The notes: generated from the sequence alone by a model not told the origin. Positions 1 to 7,586 are shown, counted from the stretch's first letter. The stretch is 10,713 nucleotides of DNA from JAWLFI01 sp041685645 (GCA_041685645.1 JAWLFI010000092.1:1-10713); one strand, 5' to 3'. Program-made: numbers and translations.

Positions 1-85
1 TTGGATAGAGAAGCCTATTATGTTATGGTAATACTTTGAGAATTGAGGCTGAAATGAACAAGTAGAAATATTGCTTTCACCTTAA

Positions 86-270
86 GTTGACGCGTATGCG
101 CGCAAGGGGGCGAAAGGGCCGGAGCGCAGCGAACGGGTCTGAGGTTCAGCCGCGATGAAATGGCGGCTGACTGAGGACGGAACCCCGATAGCACGCGGTC
201 TCGCCGAGGCCCCGACGGGTTAAAGAAAAAATATGTTTGGCCGCTGGCCGAGGCGAGATGCGCCCAAATT
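86..270. repeat. GC-rich structured intergenic element
   Basis: This stretch is far more GC-rich than its flanks and folds on itself several ways. TCAGCCGC (146-153) pairs perfectly with GCGGCTGA (163-170) across a 9-nt loop. The direct repeat CTGAGG sits beside it at 139-144 and 171-176. AACCC (181-185) can pair with GGGTT (217-221). The segment 199-211 pairs with 246-258 at 11 of 13 positions, with a two-base mismatch at 206-207/250-251. No frame gives a convincing protein. It may be a dispersed REP-like element, or the structured 3' end or leader of a transcript. The word GCTATCGG (- strand here, 183-190) recurs on the + strand beside the palindromes near 7590. The palindromes are seen directly; the repeat identity is inference. 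Confidence 0.55.
232..239 (+). promoter_or_regulatory. possible Bacteroidota -7 box (TAnnTTTG)
   Basis: TATGTTTG matches the Bacteroidota sigma-ABfr -7 consensus TAnnTTTG and lies about 110 nt before the DUF4834-like gene. No clear TTTG-type -33 box is found at the usual distance upstream, because that stretch is the GC-rich element. The motif could occur by chance. Confidence 0.22.
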
Positions 271-351
271 CTTAAAAGAAGAGAACAAAATCAGTGAGAT
301 CAATGAAAGGATTGTGCGCTTATGTGCTTACCTTTGTTGCAAAGCGAACTT

Positions 352-492
352 ATGAAATTTTTAGTGCTGGTCGCGATATTGTATCTGGTGTATCGATTTT
401 ATATTCGATCTAGAAAGCCCTTGGATCAGGGGCCGGCGGATGATTCGCAATATATTGATTACGAAGAAATTGAAGAGGATGACAAAGAATGA
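352..492 (+). CDS. small one-helix membrane protein, DUF4834-like
   Basis: This short gene encodes 46 residues. The N-terminus (residues 2-17, KFLVLVAILYLVYRFY) is a single hydrophobic helix. A basic patch (IRSRKP) follows, then a very acidic C-terminal tail (DYEEIEEDDKE) that would lie in the cytoplasm. This layout, and the position directly before a pseudouridine synthase gene, fit the small DUF4834-type proteins of Bacteroidota, though it is shorter than many of them. Its function is unknown. An in-frame ATG at 322 would add ten residues (MCLPLLQSEL); the ATG at 352 is preferred because the helix begins there. The 3' end overlaps the next gene by 14 nt, so the two are probably co-transcribed and translationally coupled. 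The family name is an inference from topology and context. Confidence 0.6.
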   Translation: MKFLVLVAILYLVYRFYIRSRKPLDQGPADDSQYIDYEEIEEDDKE

Positions 493-1192
493 ACAGGGCG
501 AGCGGGCGATTACGGATTATATTCTGATGAGCAATCAGCAATTGCTGGCGATGAATAAGCCGGGAGGTATGGCGGTGCAGTCGGACAAAACCGAGGATAT
601 GTCGCTGCATCAGCTCGCGGAAATCTACTGTAAACATCCGGTGAAGGTGGTGCACCGCATCGATCGGCCGAGTAGTGGTGTGGTGGTTTTTGCCAAAAAT
701 AAGAAAGCGGCGATGGAGTTGAGTAAGCAGTGGAAAGAGGGACTGGTGTCCAAATACTATTTGGCGGTGGTGAAGAAAGGGCAGCTGCGAACAGGGCTAT
801 GGGAGGATTTGCTTTGGCACAATACAAAGAATAATAAGTCTTACGTGGTGGATCACATGGATGATGGGGCGAAGGTTGCAAAGATGGAAGTGGAGCAGTT
901 AGGGGAGATCGATCGCTATCAATTGCTGGGTATTGAGTTGATTACGGGGCGTCACCATCAGATTCGTGCGCAACTGGGTCATGCGGGGTTCCCGATCAAG
1001 GGGGATGTAAAATACGGGGCGAGGCGGGGCCATAAGGACCGCAGTATTCGCTTACACGCGTACAGTCTGTCTTTCAACCATCCAATAAGTGGGGAGCGAG
1101 TAGAATTAAAGTCGACGGTGCCGGCCGATGGGGTGTGGCAGGCTTTCGATGAGTTGCTGCCGGAGCTGGGCCTCTTCCGGAAGATGGATTAG
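479..1192 (+). CDS. RluA-family RNA pseudouridine synthase
   Basis: This protein isomerises uridine to pseudouridine in rRNA or tRNA in the cytoplasm. The predicted 237 residues form a PseudoU_synth_2 catalytic domain. The family signature HRIDRPSSG lies at 59-67, with catalytic Asp62. The later conserved block GRHHQIRAQLGHAGFPI lies at 157-173, followed by GDVKYG at 175-180. The N-terminal S4 RNA-binding domain of RluC/RluD is absent, as in RluA itself and in many compact Bacteroidota members, so the exact uridine target cannot be told. The chosen ATG at 479 overlaps the upstream gene and follows a purine-rich GAAGAGG. An upstream in-frame ATG at 440 would add 13 basic residues unlike the family, and an ATG at 527 (MSNQQ) is also possible. 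It converges on the - strand operon. Confidence 0.9.
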   Translation: MTKNEQGERAITDYILMSNQQLLAMNKPGGMAVQSDKTEDMSLHQLAEIYCKHPVKVVHRIDRPSSGVVVFAKNKKAAMELSKQWKEGLVSKYYLAVVKKGQLRTGLWEDLLWHNTKNNKSYVVDHMDDGAKVAKMEVEQLGEIDRYQLLGIELITGRHHQIRAQLGHAGFPIKGDVKYGARRGHKDRSIRLHAYSLSFNHPISGERVELKSTVPADGVWQAFDELLPELGLFRKMD

Positions 1193-1197
1193 TCGCG

Positions 1198-1251
1198 GGT
1201 GATCTTGTCCCACCACTCACTTCATCTCCGCTTCGTTCGACTACGATCACC
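1198..1251. repeat. inverted repeat between convergent genes
   Basis: GGTGATC (1198-1204) is perfectly complementary to GATCACC (1245-1251), separated by 40 nt. It occupies the 149-nt gap between the pseudouridine synthase and the last gene of the - strand operon, where a bidirectional terminator would be expected. The stem is short, the loop is long and no T-run follows, so it is not a canonical intrinsic terminator. The - strand of this gap is open in one frame but shows no recognisable protein. The rest of 1193-1341 holds nothing else I can support. Confidence 0.3.
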
Positions 1252-1341
1252 ACGACGAAATGAGCAGGTGTTTTCCTTCCTACATCCCATACAATCCACC
1301 CCCAGAGCGCAACATGACCCTGATAGTGAATTCGTCCTTCC

Positions 1342-2451
1342 TCATATCCTTGCAGCCTCCAGATAAAACCAGGGTTGATAAAAAGAAGCAGAAACATCGG
1401 GCGACTGATTGACCAGGAAATAGCGGCCGGCCACCTCCCTTCTATGCCGAAAGACGGGCATAACAGCAGTCAGTGGATCCCCGGCATCCAGGCCACACAA
1501 CAAGTAGTCGTAGCCATCATCTTTGTGCGCTTCCAAAATGGTAGAAACAAGACTTTGGAAAATAGCAGAATCGCGATGGGAGATGAGGATGGTGTGCAGG
1601 TTTAAATATTTCAACACCGAACCGGAAGGGGGCAATGTTCTTCCGCCGCTGAGCTTTGCAAATACATGGTAAAACGGCTTGAGGATTGAATATAATGTAG
1701 AATACCCCACAATTCGGGTTTGCTTAAATGCCGACTGATCCCACACGCCACAGACACCGACAAGGGTGTCCCCGCGGAAGGCCAGAAAATAATCGCGAAT
1801 TCGGAGCCCCCTGTAATATGCACGCCCCAAGTCGCCCAAATGATAGACGGGGAAATAGTTGATTTTTTTACTCTCAACATCTATGAACTCTTGCATCTGA
1901 GGAATATCTGCGTCTGTGGCGCGCCGAATTTCGCAGGTATCCCCTGCCCTGCGGGCCGACTGAAAACCAATGAGATGACTGATATATCGTCCGGCGGAAT
2001 GATAGCTCGGTAGCTGATTTCTGTACGGGCTATCCTCCAGACGTTCAATCATGCTCAGCATGTGATGATTATCTCCAAATACAATCGTCTGAGCAGGCAA
2101 GCCGCCCGGGGTCAGATTGAGTTGGCGGACAAATCGCACCATTCGAAAAAGAAGTGCGCTACCCTGAATCTCCGGATGAATCCGCAAATCACATAAATAC
2201 CGGATATCGACTTCCTCCCCACGGTAATACACTTTTCGAAACCCTATATTAAAGACTCCAACGACGCTCTCATCCGCTGTCCTCAGACAAAGATATACCT
2301 CCGGTTGATGACATTGAATGGCCGAGCCTGTGTAATAATTCGGCTCGCGCTCCAATGCCAGTGAAATATTGCCGGAAACAGGCAACTCACAGAGCGCGCG
2401 AAGCTGTGCATCGTATGCCGGAGAGTATGCTATGATTTCAATTCTCGCCAT
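1342..2451 (-). CDS. GNAT-family acyltransferase, possibly two GNAT halves
   Basis: This is a predicted cytoplasmic protein of 369 residues, about twice the size of one GNAT domain. The N-terminal half has the GNAT beta4-alpha3 pattern: a strand with YLCDLRIHP (85-93), then the pyrophosphate-loop region EIQGSALLFRMV (94-105), a slightly degenerate form of the Q/RxxGxG/A motif that binds the acyl-CoA pyrophosphate. The second half restarts with a GNAT-like opening (CEIRRATDADIPQMQEFI, 173-190) and a strand/turn with DTLVGVCGVW (228-237), suggesting a tandem arrangement in which one half may be inactive. It starts one base after the stop of the GH3 gene (TGATATG) and is the last gene of the run. 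It may acylate an amine or hydroxyl group on the pathway product; that role is inferred from context. The acceptor is unknown. Confidence 0.7.
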   Translation of the reverse strand: MARIEIIAYSPAYDAQLRALCELPVSGNISLALEREPNYYTGSAIQCHQPEVYLCLRTADESVVGVFNIGFRKVYYRGEEVDIRYLCDLRIHPEIQGSALLFRMVRFVRQLNLTPGGLPAQTIVFGDNHHMLSMIERLEDSPYRNQLPSYHSAGRYISHLIGFQSARRAGDTCEIRRATDADIPQMQEFIDVESKKINYFPVYHLGDLGRAYYRGLRIRDYFLAFRGDTLVGVCGVWDQSAFKQTRIVGYSTLYSILKPFYHVFAKLSGGRTLPPSGSVLKYLNLHTILISHRDSAIFQSLVSTILEAHKDDGYDYLLCGLDAGDPLTAVMPVFRHRREVAGRYFLVNQSPDVSASFYQPWFYLEAARI

Positions 2452-2452
2452 A

Positions 2453-4018
2453 TCAGTATCCCAATAGTTCTTTTAATGCCCCGGGCTGAAATAGCACAGG
2501 TATTTTTGCATCGCCCTCTTTGATTTGGTGCTTTTGACAATAAAACTCAAATAGTCGCTGGTGGAACCCCCGGGACATCACCACCGGCTCCAGGGGGATG
2601 AGTTGACCATTGGTTATCGCCTGACCGTAGTACGGATTCTCTCTCAGATAGTCCTCCATTCGCCGGCTCAGGGAAACAGTCTCTGACCGCTCCAAATCTC
2701 CCTCGATCAAGAGTAAGTAACCGGCTTGCCTTTCCTGAACCCGCCCGTACAAATGCATGCCCTGTATCGCCTGACTGGCTTGGTTTTTTATCTCTAAAAA
2801 TATATCGGGCAACAGATTGGCGTTGAGTTTCTCGCCTACCAAATCCGAAACGGATGCCCCCCGGCCAATAAACTCGAGGCATGGTAAGCTATCCTGATAA
2901 TCCACACAAGTGACCCAGTCTCCGGTACAGTAGCGGTATAAGCCCCCTCCAGTCGTGATTATCACTTCGTAGTCGGACCCTATTCTCAACTCATCGGCCA
3001 ATACCAGAGAACCGTCTTGTACATCTCTAAACTCAAAAAAATGAGAAGTGTAGGCCAGGACGTGTCGATCGAATGACATGGGAATACTCACGATTCCCTC
3101 TGTGGAAAGCAAGCCTTTCCCCTGAATGTCCACAGCGCCTAAAATGTCAGATATGTCATCCAACCAGAGTTTAGCCTGCGACTGCGTCCAGCAACTCAGC
3201 AACTTCAATTGAGGAAATAGATCCAGGAAAGTAAAGGATCCCCGGCAAATTGATGTGACCTCTTGCCTTCTCCAAGGAGCAATCGATGGATCGTCCAATA
3301 TCTCATCTACATTTTCCCGTAAAAAGGCATGCAGCCGAAGGAGAAAGTTGGGACTCCACACGGAGATGAATCTCAAATTCTTTCGCTGAATGAGATTTCG
3401 CCAGCTCGTCAGGTAAAACTGGTGTGGGGAATTGTTGTGTTTTTCATCGGGCGAAGGGACCAGCATCCTCTGCATCAATCGCGCAGTCAACGGGTGAAAA
3501 TAGGCCGTATCGCTAGTCGTCCCTACCGAAATACCGCCGGGAGTCAGACCCCGGTCCTTCATTTGAGGCGAAACTGACCAATAGGCCGGCCCGTCAAATA
3601 CGCCCCGGCGGGTGCGATACAGATCATTCATCCACACATTAACTGCCGTTTGAAACTCACTTTTCAGCTGAGCCGTGTAAGGGATGAGCTTTGACATGCG
3701 AGTGGAACCGGAAGTGGTCTCAAAAAAGGCCGGTCGACCGGGAAATAAAATATCTTCCTCCCCATTCGAAATCTGCTGAATGTAAGGATCCAGCATCTCG
3801 TAATTTTCTACTAAGGGGAGGGTGGCGGCGAATTGCCGATAATCCCGTATGTCTTGAAAGCTATATTCTCTGCCTATGGCAGTGTCTTGATTCAAGGCAA
3901 GTAATTCCATCAATTTTCTGGACTGAACAGCCGCCACTTCGTTCATATTACTTTTAAAGTATGCGTAGTCCCTGTAGCCGGCCAGCAGCCAGCATCGATT
4001 CAAAATTGTTGACATCAT
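2453..4018 (-). CDS. GH3-family acyl-adenylating amido synthetase
   Basis: This 521-residue protein belongs to the GH3 (auxin-responsive promoter) family of the ANL adenylating superfamily. Plant members use ATP to activate a free carboxylic acid and join it to an amino acid or other amine, releasing AMP. The family's signatures are in order: the nucleotide-binding loop TTSGSTRMSKLIPYT (101-115), the acyl-site segment STEGIVSIPM (305-314), the motif ITTGGGLYRYCTGDW (354-368), and the hinge region GRGASVSDLVGEKLNA (385-400). Bacterial members run about 500-550 residues, so it looks complete. The first ATG (4018) forms an ATGA overlap with the stop of the upstream gene, which fixes the start; a second ATG follows directly. 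Its acid and amine are unknown. Within this cluster it is the best candidate for the amide-forming step. GH3-like proteins are also common in Bacteroidota outside clusters. Confidence 0.88.
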   Translation of the reverse strand: MMSTILNRCWLLAGYRDYAYFKSNMNEVAAVQSRKLMELLALNQDTAIGREYSFQDIRDYRQFAATLPLVENYEMLDPYIQQISNGEEDILFPGRPAFFETTSGSTRMSKLIPYTAQLKSEFQTAVNVWMNDLYRTRRGVFDGPAYWSVSPQMKDRGLTPGGISVGTTSDTAYFHPLTARLMQRMLVPSPDEKHNNSPHQFYLTSWRNLIQRKNLRFISVWSPNFLLRLHAFLRENVDEILDDPSIAPWRRQEVTSICRGSFTFLDLFPQLKLLSCWTQSQAKLWLDDISDILGAVDIQGKGLLSTEGIVSIPMSFDRHVLAYTSHFFEFRDVQDGSLVLADELRIGSDYEVIITTGGGLYRYCTGDWVTCVDYQDSLPCLEFIGRGASVSDLVGEKLNANLLPDIFLEIKNQASQAIQGMHLYGRVQERQAGYLLLIEGDLERSETVSLSRRMEDYLRENPYYGQAITNGQLIPLEPVVMSRGFHQRLFEFYCQKHQIKEGDAKIPVLFQPGALKELLGY

Positions 4019-4758
4019 TTCTTATCAATCCAACGGTTCATCCCCTCGAGAAGGTAGTCTTTCGCAGAGCGCTTAAAATTATCGGGATGCAACTCCGCTA
4101 CGCAAACGAGTTCATCGCCCCGATAAAATTCCGGGTTTCTCTCCAGAAAAAACGCAACATGTGAATTATTTTTTCGGGCATAAGTGCCCTGAGCCAGTTC
4201 GGATGACAATGAGCCGGCATCGGAGTCGAACTTCAGGACGCCTGCTTCAGGCTGCCAGTAACCGGGATAAAGAAAAGTGGAAACGCGCTCAGCAATGAGC
4301 TTCAAATCACCGTCCTGCGACTCACTTTTGACAGAGGGGTAATACTCACGAAAAAAGAGCGGCAAGTACATATAGGTTCTATGCCCTTTGGACAACAGGT
4401 ACCAGTACCAGTGCTTCGACCGATCCGTAGCAATAATTTCCCCTACAGCAGTGCACCAACCTTTCACCATCACCAGCGAGCCCCAATGATCCGGCGAAAT
4501 AATAGTATCGCCGGAGAAGAGAATGTGGTAATCTTCCGTGCCGGAGTCTTTGGGATTGATGGCAAAAGTCGTAAATCCCTGAATGACCTCTTGCTCGTCC
4601 AGGATTAGACCGACCATCTGTTTCTGATCGAGATCGCGCTCAAACACAGGTCGCTCCATGAAGGAATAACTGGCGGCCATTAACTCAAACATCCGTTCCT
4701 TTTGCCTCGGCAAAAGACGACTCACATCCAGGGTCTTAAATGTCAAATTCGCTTTCAT
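4015..4758 (-). CDS. uncharacterised protein, possible GNAT-fold acyltransferase
   Basis: I do not recognise a named family. The protein has 247 residues, with no signal peptide and no membrane segment. The N-terminal part suggests a GNAT-like alpha/beta opening: a helix ERMFELMAASYSF (21-33), then RDLDQKQMVGLIL (41-53) and the strand pair EVIQGFTTFAINP (57-69). This order is also seen in N-acyl amino acid synthase and autoinducer-synthase relatives of GNAT. A Trp/Tyr-rich core follows (HWGSLVMVKGW 91-101, HWYWYLLSKGHRTYMYLPLFF 116-136). The C-terminal third has RNPEFYRGDELVCVAEL (207-223). It lies 13 nt after the radical SAM gene and overlaps the GH3 gene by 4 nt, so it is firmly in the operon. 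The family assignment is a guess from secondary-structure pattern only. Confidence 0.6.
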   Translation of the reverse strand: MKANLTFKTLDVSRLLPRQKERMFELMAASYSFMERPVFERDLDQKQMVGLILDEQEVIQGFTTFAINPKDSGTEDYHILFSGDTIISPDHWGSLVMVKGWCTAVGEIIATDRSKHWYWYLLSKGHRTYMYLPLFFREYYPSVKSESQDGDLKLIAERVSTFLYPGYWQPEAGVLKFDSDAGSLSSELAQGTYARKNNSHVAFFLERNPEFYRGDELVCVAELHPDNFKRSAKDYLLEGMNRWIDKK

Positions 4759-4771
4759 AAATCAAAAAATA

Positions 4772-6433
4772 TCAAAGGGATGAAATTACATCGGGCTCAA
4801 ATTTACCCTCAAACACTTTATTCACATCCGCTTTCAGTTTCCGATCGACGTATTGATTGAGCAAATTAAATATCGGGTGCGACAACTTTGGTCCCGACAC
4901 TATTTTCGACTGATAATCCAGAAACTGTTCTCTCATTTCAGGCTTATAATTCATTATGTTATTGTAAAATAACGCGCCATCCAAAGAAATCTTTTCCTTG
5001 CACAGCGCCCTCCCCAACGAGCGCACGTGATTCCCCACTTCGGAACAACACATCGTTTTATGCCGCCAATAGGGAGCAAAACTATAGGCATTTTCCATTC
5101 TTTGCAAGCCAAAGCGGGACTTATTCGCCGCATTAAACATCGGAACATCTTCTATGCGCACGCTAAAAGTAGCCAGAAAATGGAAATCCGGTCGGGCTTC
5201 GCGCATAAAATCCAAAGTGTCCTGTAAGGTCTCCTCGGTTTCGCCCGGAAAGCCAACGATCAGTGAAATCAGACTACTCAAACCGTATTTCCTGCAATTC
5301 CGTATGGCTTCCAAATTGTTCTCCACCGTGCATCGCTTGTTCATATTGTCCAGCATTTGCTGATTGCCGGATTCCAGGCCAATCTGCACCTGATGAGCGC
5401 CGGCTGCTTTCATCAATTGAACCACAGCAGGATCCGTCAGATCATCTGCTCGCGCATAGCACACCCATTTAATTTTTGAGTTCTGCTCCAGGAGTAGTTC
5501 GCAAAATCGAATCAATCTTCTCTTTGGCATAGTAAAGAGAGAGTCCAGGCAGGTAATGAATTCCGCGCCCAGTTCGTCTTCGTAATGCTTCCAGTCAGCG
5601 GCCATTTTTTCGGCACTTTTATACCGAAACTTTTTATCGTCAAATAAAAACGGATAGTTACAAAAACTGCATCGATATGGACAGCCGCGAACGCTTTCGT
5701 AATAAATATGATGCATTGCTCGTCCGTGATATTTCACAGCTACCCTCCAGTCCGGCCTGGGCAATGCATCCAAATTCTTACTGTCGGGGACGCCACTAAA
5801 TAGCAAGGTAGTGCGTCCTCTTTCGATTATGCGCCCATTGGGCGGAGGCACCAACGCTTGAAAACCGGATTTTATCCAGTCGGCCAATACGGGCACCAAA
5901 AATTCTCCATACCCGACGGCCATGACGTCCACCAGGGGATCGCCCGACCAGTTCTTGTACAGACTTCCACACAGAGCGCCCCCTATAATCAGGCGATTGT
6001 GGCTCCGTTTCAACCTTTTCAAAAGAGGCATCATTTCACTCATGTCGTGCAACAAGGTGGTAGAGGCAAACACGACCGAGCTTTCCTCCAGCAGGACTTC
6101 GACCTTCTCTCGCTCTGAAAACAACTGGTCATAGGTGATAGCTTCAAAGGAAATTCCTTCCCGATATAGCAAGTCCGCAATCACCACCTCCGTTAATTCC
6201 GGTATCGGATCATGCTCCTCATCCATATAGCTGGCCACCTCTGCGGGCTTTGCGCTCATTTTGTCGTACAACAAGAGTTCGGCAGTCACCAATTTAATTT
6301 TAGTCTCCAACCAATGCGATTTCGAGGACTTCAACTGCATATACTGCTTCCTCAATGCCGTCCAGACCGATTTTTCCCCGGCGTGCAGCAAGCCACCCGT
6401 CACGATCAGCACTTTTTGATCTACCTTTTTCAT
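4772..6433 (-). CDS. radical SAM enzyme with cobalamin-binding-like N-terminus
   Basis: This 553-residue protein should reductively cleave S-adenosylmethionine at a [4Fe-4S] cluster to start radical chemistry. The cluster-binding motif CPYRCSFC gives Cys251, Cys255 and Cys258 (CX3CX2C). Downstream are the SAM-binding and barrel blocks IGLESGNQQML (351-361) and IVGFPGETEETLQDTL (392-407). Residues about 80-190 resemble the Rossmann-type B12-binding domain: SSVVFASTTLL (118-128), NRLIIGGALCG (146-156), VDVMAVGYGE (168-177). There is no DxHxxG base-off motif. The layout is that of the B12-binding radical SAM group, which includes methylases, cyclases and thioether formers. A TTG at 6439 is in frame, but ATG at 6433 forms an ATGA overlap with the Rieske stop and is preferred. 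The substrate is unknown. Confidence 0.87.
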   Translation of the reverse strand: MKKVDQKVLIVTGGLLHAGEKSVWTALRKQYMQLKSSKSHWLETKIKLVTAELLLYDKMSAKPAEVASYMDEEHDPIPELTEVVIADLLYREGISFEAITYDQLFSEREKVEVLLEESSVVFASTTLLHDMSEMMPLLKRLKRSHNRLIIGGALCGSLYKNWSGDPLVDVMAVGYGEFLVPVLADWIKSGFQALVPPPNGRIIERGRTTLLFSGVPDSKNLDALPRPDWRVAVKYHGRAMHHIYYESVRGCPYRCSFCNYPFLFDDKKFRYKSAEKMAADWKHYEDELGAEFITCLDSLFTMPKRRLIRFCELLLEQNSKIKWVCYARADDLTDPAVVQLMKAAGAHQVQIGLESGNQQMLDNMNKRCTVENNLEAIRNCRKYGLSSLISLIVGFPGETEETLQDTLDFMREARPDFHFLATFSVRIEDVPMFNAANKSRFGLQRMENAYSFAPYWRHKTMCCSEVGNHVRSLGRALCKEKISLDGALFYNNIMNYKPEMREQFLDYQSKIVSGPKLSHPIFNLLNQYVDRKLKADVNKVFEGKFEPDVISSL

Positions 6434-7476
6434 ACCCAAAACTCTATTTCTTTCTCAATGGGCTTCGGCGCGTGCGAGACAGTTTCACTCCTGGCGTACT
6501 TGCGCAGTGACTCTATGTACAGATGCATGGTATCACATTGCGTTGATCGGTATTCCGTACCGCCAAACCGACGGACATTCTCGCCGTGAATGTCCATGAT
6601 CCAGACATCCTGATTGATTACCTTTCGGGTATAAAGGCCCAGCGCCAGGCGAGCCAGAGGAGTTAGCCACCCAAATTTATAACTGATCAGCGTATAGACT
6701 ACCGTCTTAAAGGGCGAGATCGGCGTACAGGTACTCGTTATGATAAATCCCCGCTCATTTTTCCCAAAAATATAATCCACCCGGGTTGTATTGGGCATGT
6801 AAAAATTGTCCGTGTGCTGCATCGGCAGGCCTTTGGGATTCACCAGCCAACCCGAGAAACCGATGGAGTCATTCGGCTGATCATAAGACACTAATACGCT
6901 ATCCGGCCTCCGTTCCACCTTAGCTTTAATACAGATTTGTTTTCTATCCCGGAACCAGCCCTTATGCACAAAAACGGTATGAGGTACATCCATGAAGTTT
7001 TCCACCAAATCCGTCACATTATTCTTAAATGTAGTGACCATATAATAACTTCTCCAGCCGTACTCATCCATCACCGGCATCGGGAAGGGTTCCTCCTCGG
7101 GCGCACCCTTTCGGCCCATCCAGACCCACACCAGCCCATGCGCTTCCGCCGTCGGAAATTGCCGCACGCGCTTATTCGGTATTCTTTCACTATTCGGCCC
7201 CTCAGATGGAATTTCCACACACTGCCCGCCGCTGTCATAAGTCCAGCCATGATAGGGACATACTATGCAATCCTTCACCACCCGCCCCTTGCTCAGCGGT
7301 GCATTTCTGTGATTACAGCGATCCAGAATGGCGTGAACACTACCGTCTGTCTTGCGCCAAATGACAATCGGCAATTCGAAAATTGTCACCGCTACGGGCT
7401 TCCCCTTCTTAAAATCGCGGGACCGTCCGGCGGCATACCAGTGCTCCACTAAATTTCCCGAATTATCGTACATCAT
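6430..7476 (-). CDS. Rieske non-haem iron oxygenase, alpha-subunit type
   Basis: This 348-residue protein probably hydroxylates or otherwise oxidises an organic substrate with O2. The N-terminal Rieske [2Fe-2S] domain shows C54-x-H56 and C73-x2-H76 (CNHRNAP ... CPYHGW), with the usual 16-residue gap. The catalytic domain carries the mononuclear iron facial triad DLVENFMDVPHTVFVH (156-171), giving His166 and His171, with Asp290 (NQDVW, 288-292) as the likely third ligand. The length fits the PaO/VanA-like single-component oxygenases rather than long ring-hydroxylating dioxygenases. It would need a reductase and ferredoxin from elsewhere, as none is in the window. ATG occurs at 7476 and 7473; A/T-rich leader DNA precedes both. 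It overlaps the radical SAM gene by 4 nt. The substrate cannot be read from sequence. Confidence 0.92.
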   Translation of the reverse strand: MMYDNSGNLVEHWYAAGRSRDFKKGKPVAVTIFELPIVIWRKTDGSVHAILDRCNHRNAPLSKGRVVKDCIVCPYHGWTYDSGGQCVEIPSEGPNSERIPNKRVRQFPTAEAHGLVWVWMGRKGAPEEEPFPMPVMDEYGWRSYYMVTTFKNNVTDLVENFMDVPHTVFVHKGWFRDRKQICIKAKVERRPDSVLVSYDQPNDSIGFSGWLVNPKGLPMQHTDNFYMPNTTRVDYIFGKNERGFIITSTCTPISPFKTVVYTLISYKFGWLTPLARLALGLYTRKVINQDVWIMDIHGENVRRFGGTEYRSTQCDTMHLYIESLRKYARSETVSHAPKPIEKEIEFWV

Positions 7477-7519
7477 AAATATTCATTATTAATTCTCTTT
7501 TCATATTTTTTTGGGCATC

Positions 7520-7572
7520 ACCCGGAGAGCCCTTCAGCATCGCCCAGGGCGACGCCTGCGGGCTCTCCGGGT
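7520..7572. repeat. large nested palindrome between desaturase and Rieske genes
   Basis: ACCCGGAGAGCCC (7520-7532) and GGGCTCTCCGGGT (7560-7572) form a perfect 13-bp inverted repeat. Inside the 27-nt interval sits a second hairpin, TCGCCC (7540-7545) against GGGCGA (7547-7552), extended by two more pairs (7537-7538 with 7554-7555) past one mismatch. The whole can form a branched or stacked cruciform or RNA hairpin. On the - strand, the direction of transcription, it is followed by an A-run and not a T-run, so it is not a standard intrinsic terminator. It may stabilise or attenuate the mRNA between the first and second operon genes, or be a REP/MITE-like insertion. Confidence 0.75.
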
Positions 7573-7586
7573 CGCTACGTTCCGGG

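Noticed and set aside
1..39. Possible tail of an upstream + strand gene (LDREAYYVMVIL, stop at 37-39)
   Set aside because: Thirteen codons at the edge cannot be told from chance.
86..270. CRISPR array or tRNA in the GC-rich element
   Set aside because: There are no regularly spaced repeats, and no cloverleaf with a T-loop GTTCRA or CCA-type end could be found.
1074..1397. 107-codon - strand frame across the convergent gap
   Set aside because: It overlaps the pseudouridine synthase and the end of the acyltransferase in other frames, and its composition is Pro/Ala/Thr-rich shadow sequence.
6434..6439. TTG start at 6439 for the radical SAM gene
   Set aside because: The ATG at 6433 gives the same ATGA overlap seen at another junction of this operon and loses only two residues.
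7520..7572. Intrinsic terminator after the desaturase
   Set aside because: On the - strand the hairpin is followed by an A-run (read through 7513-7507), not a T-run.
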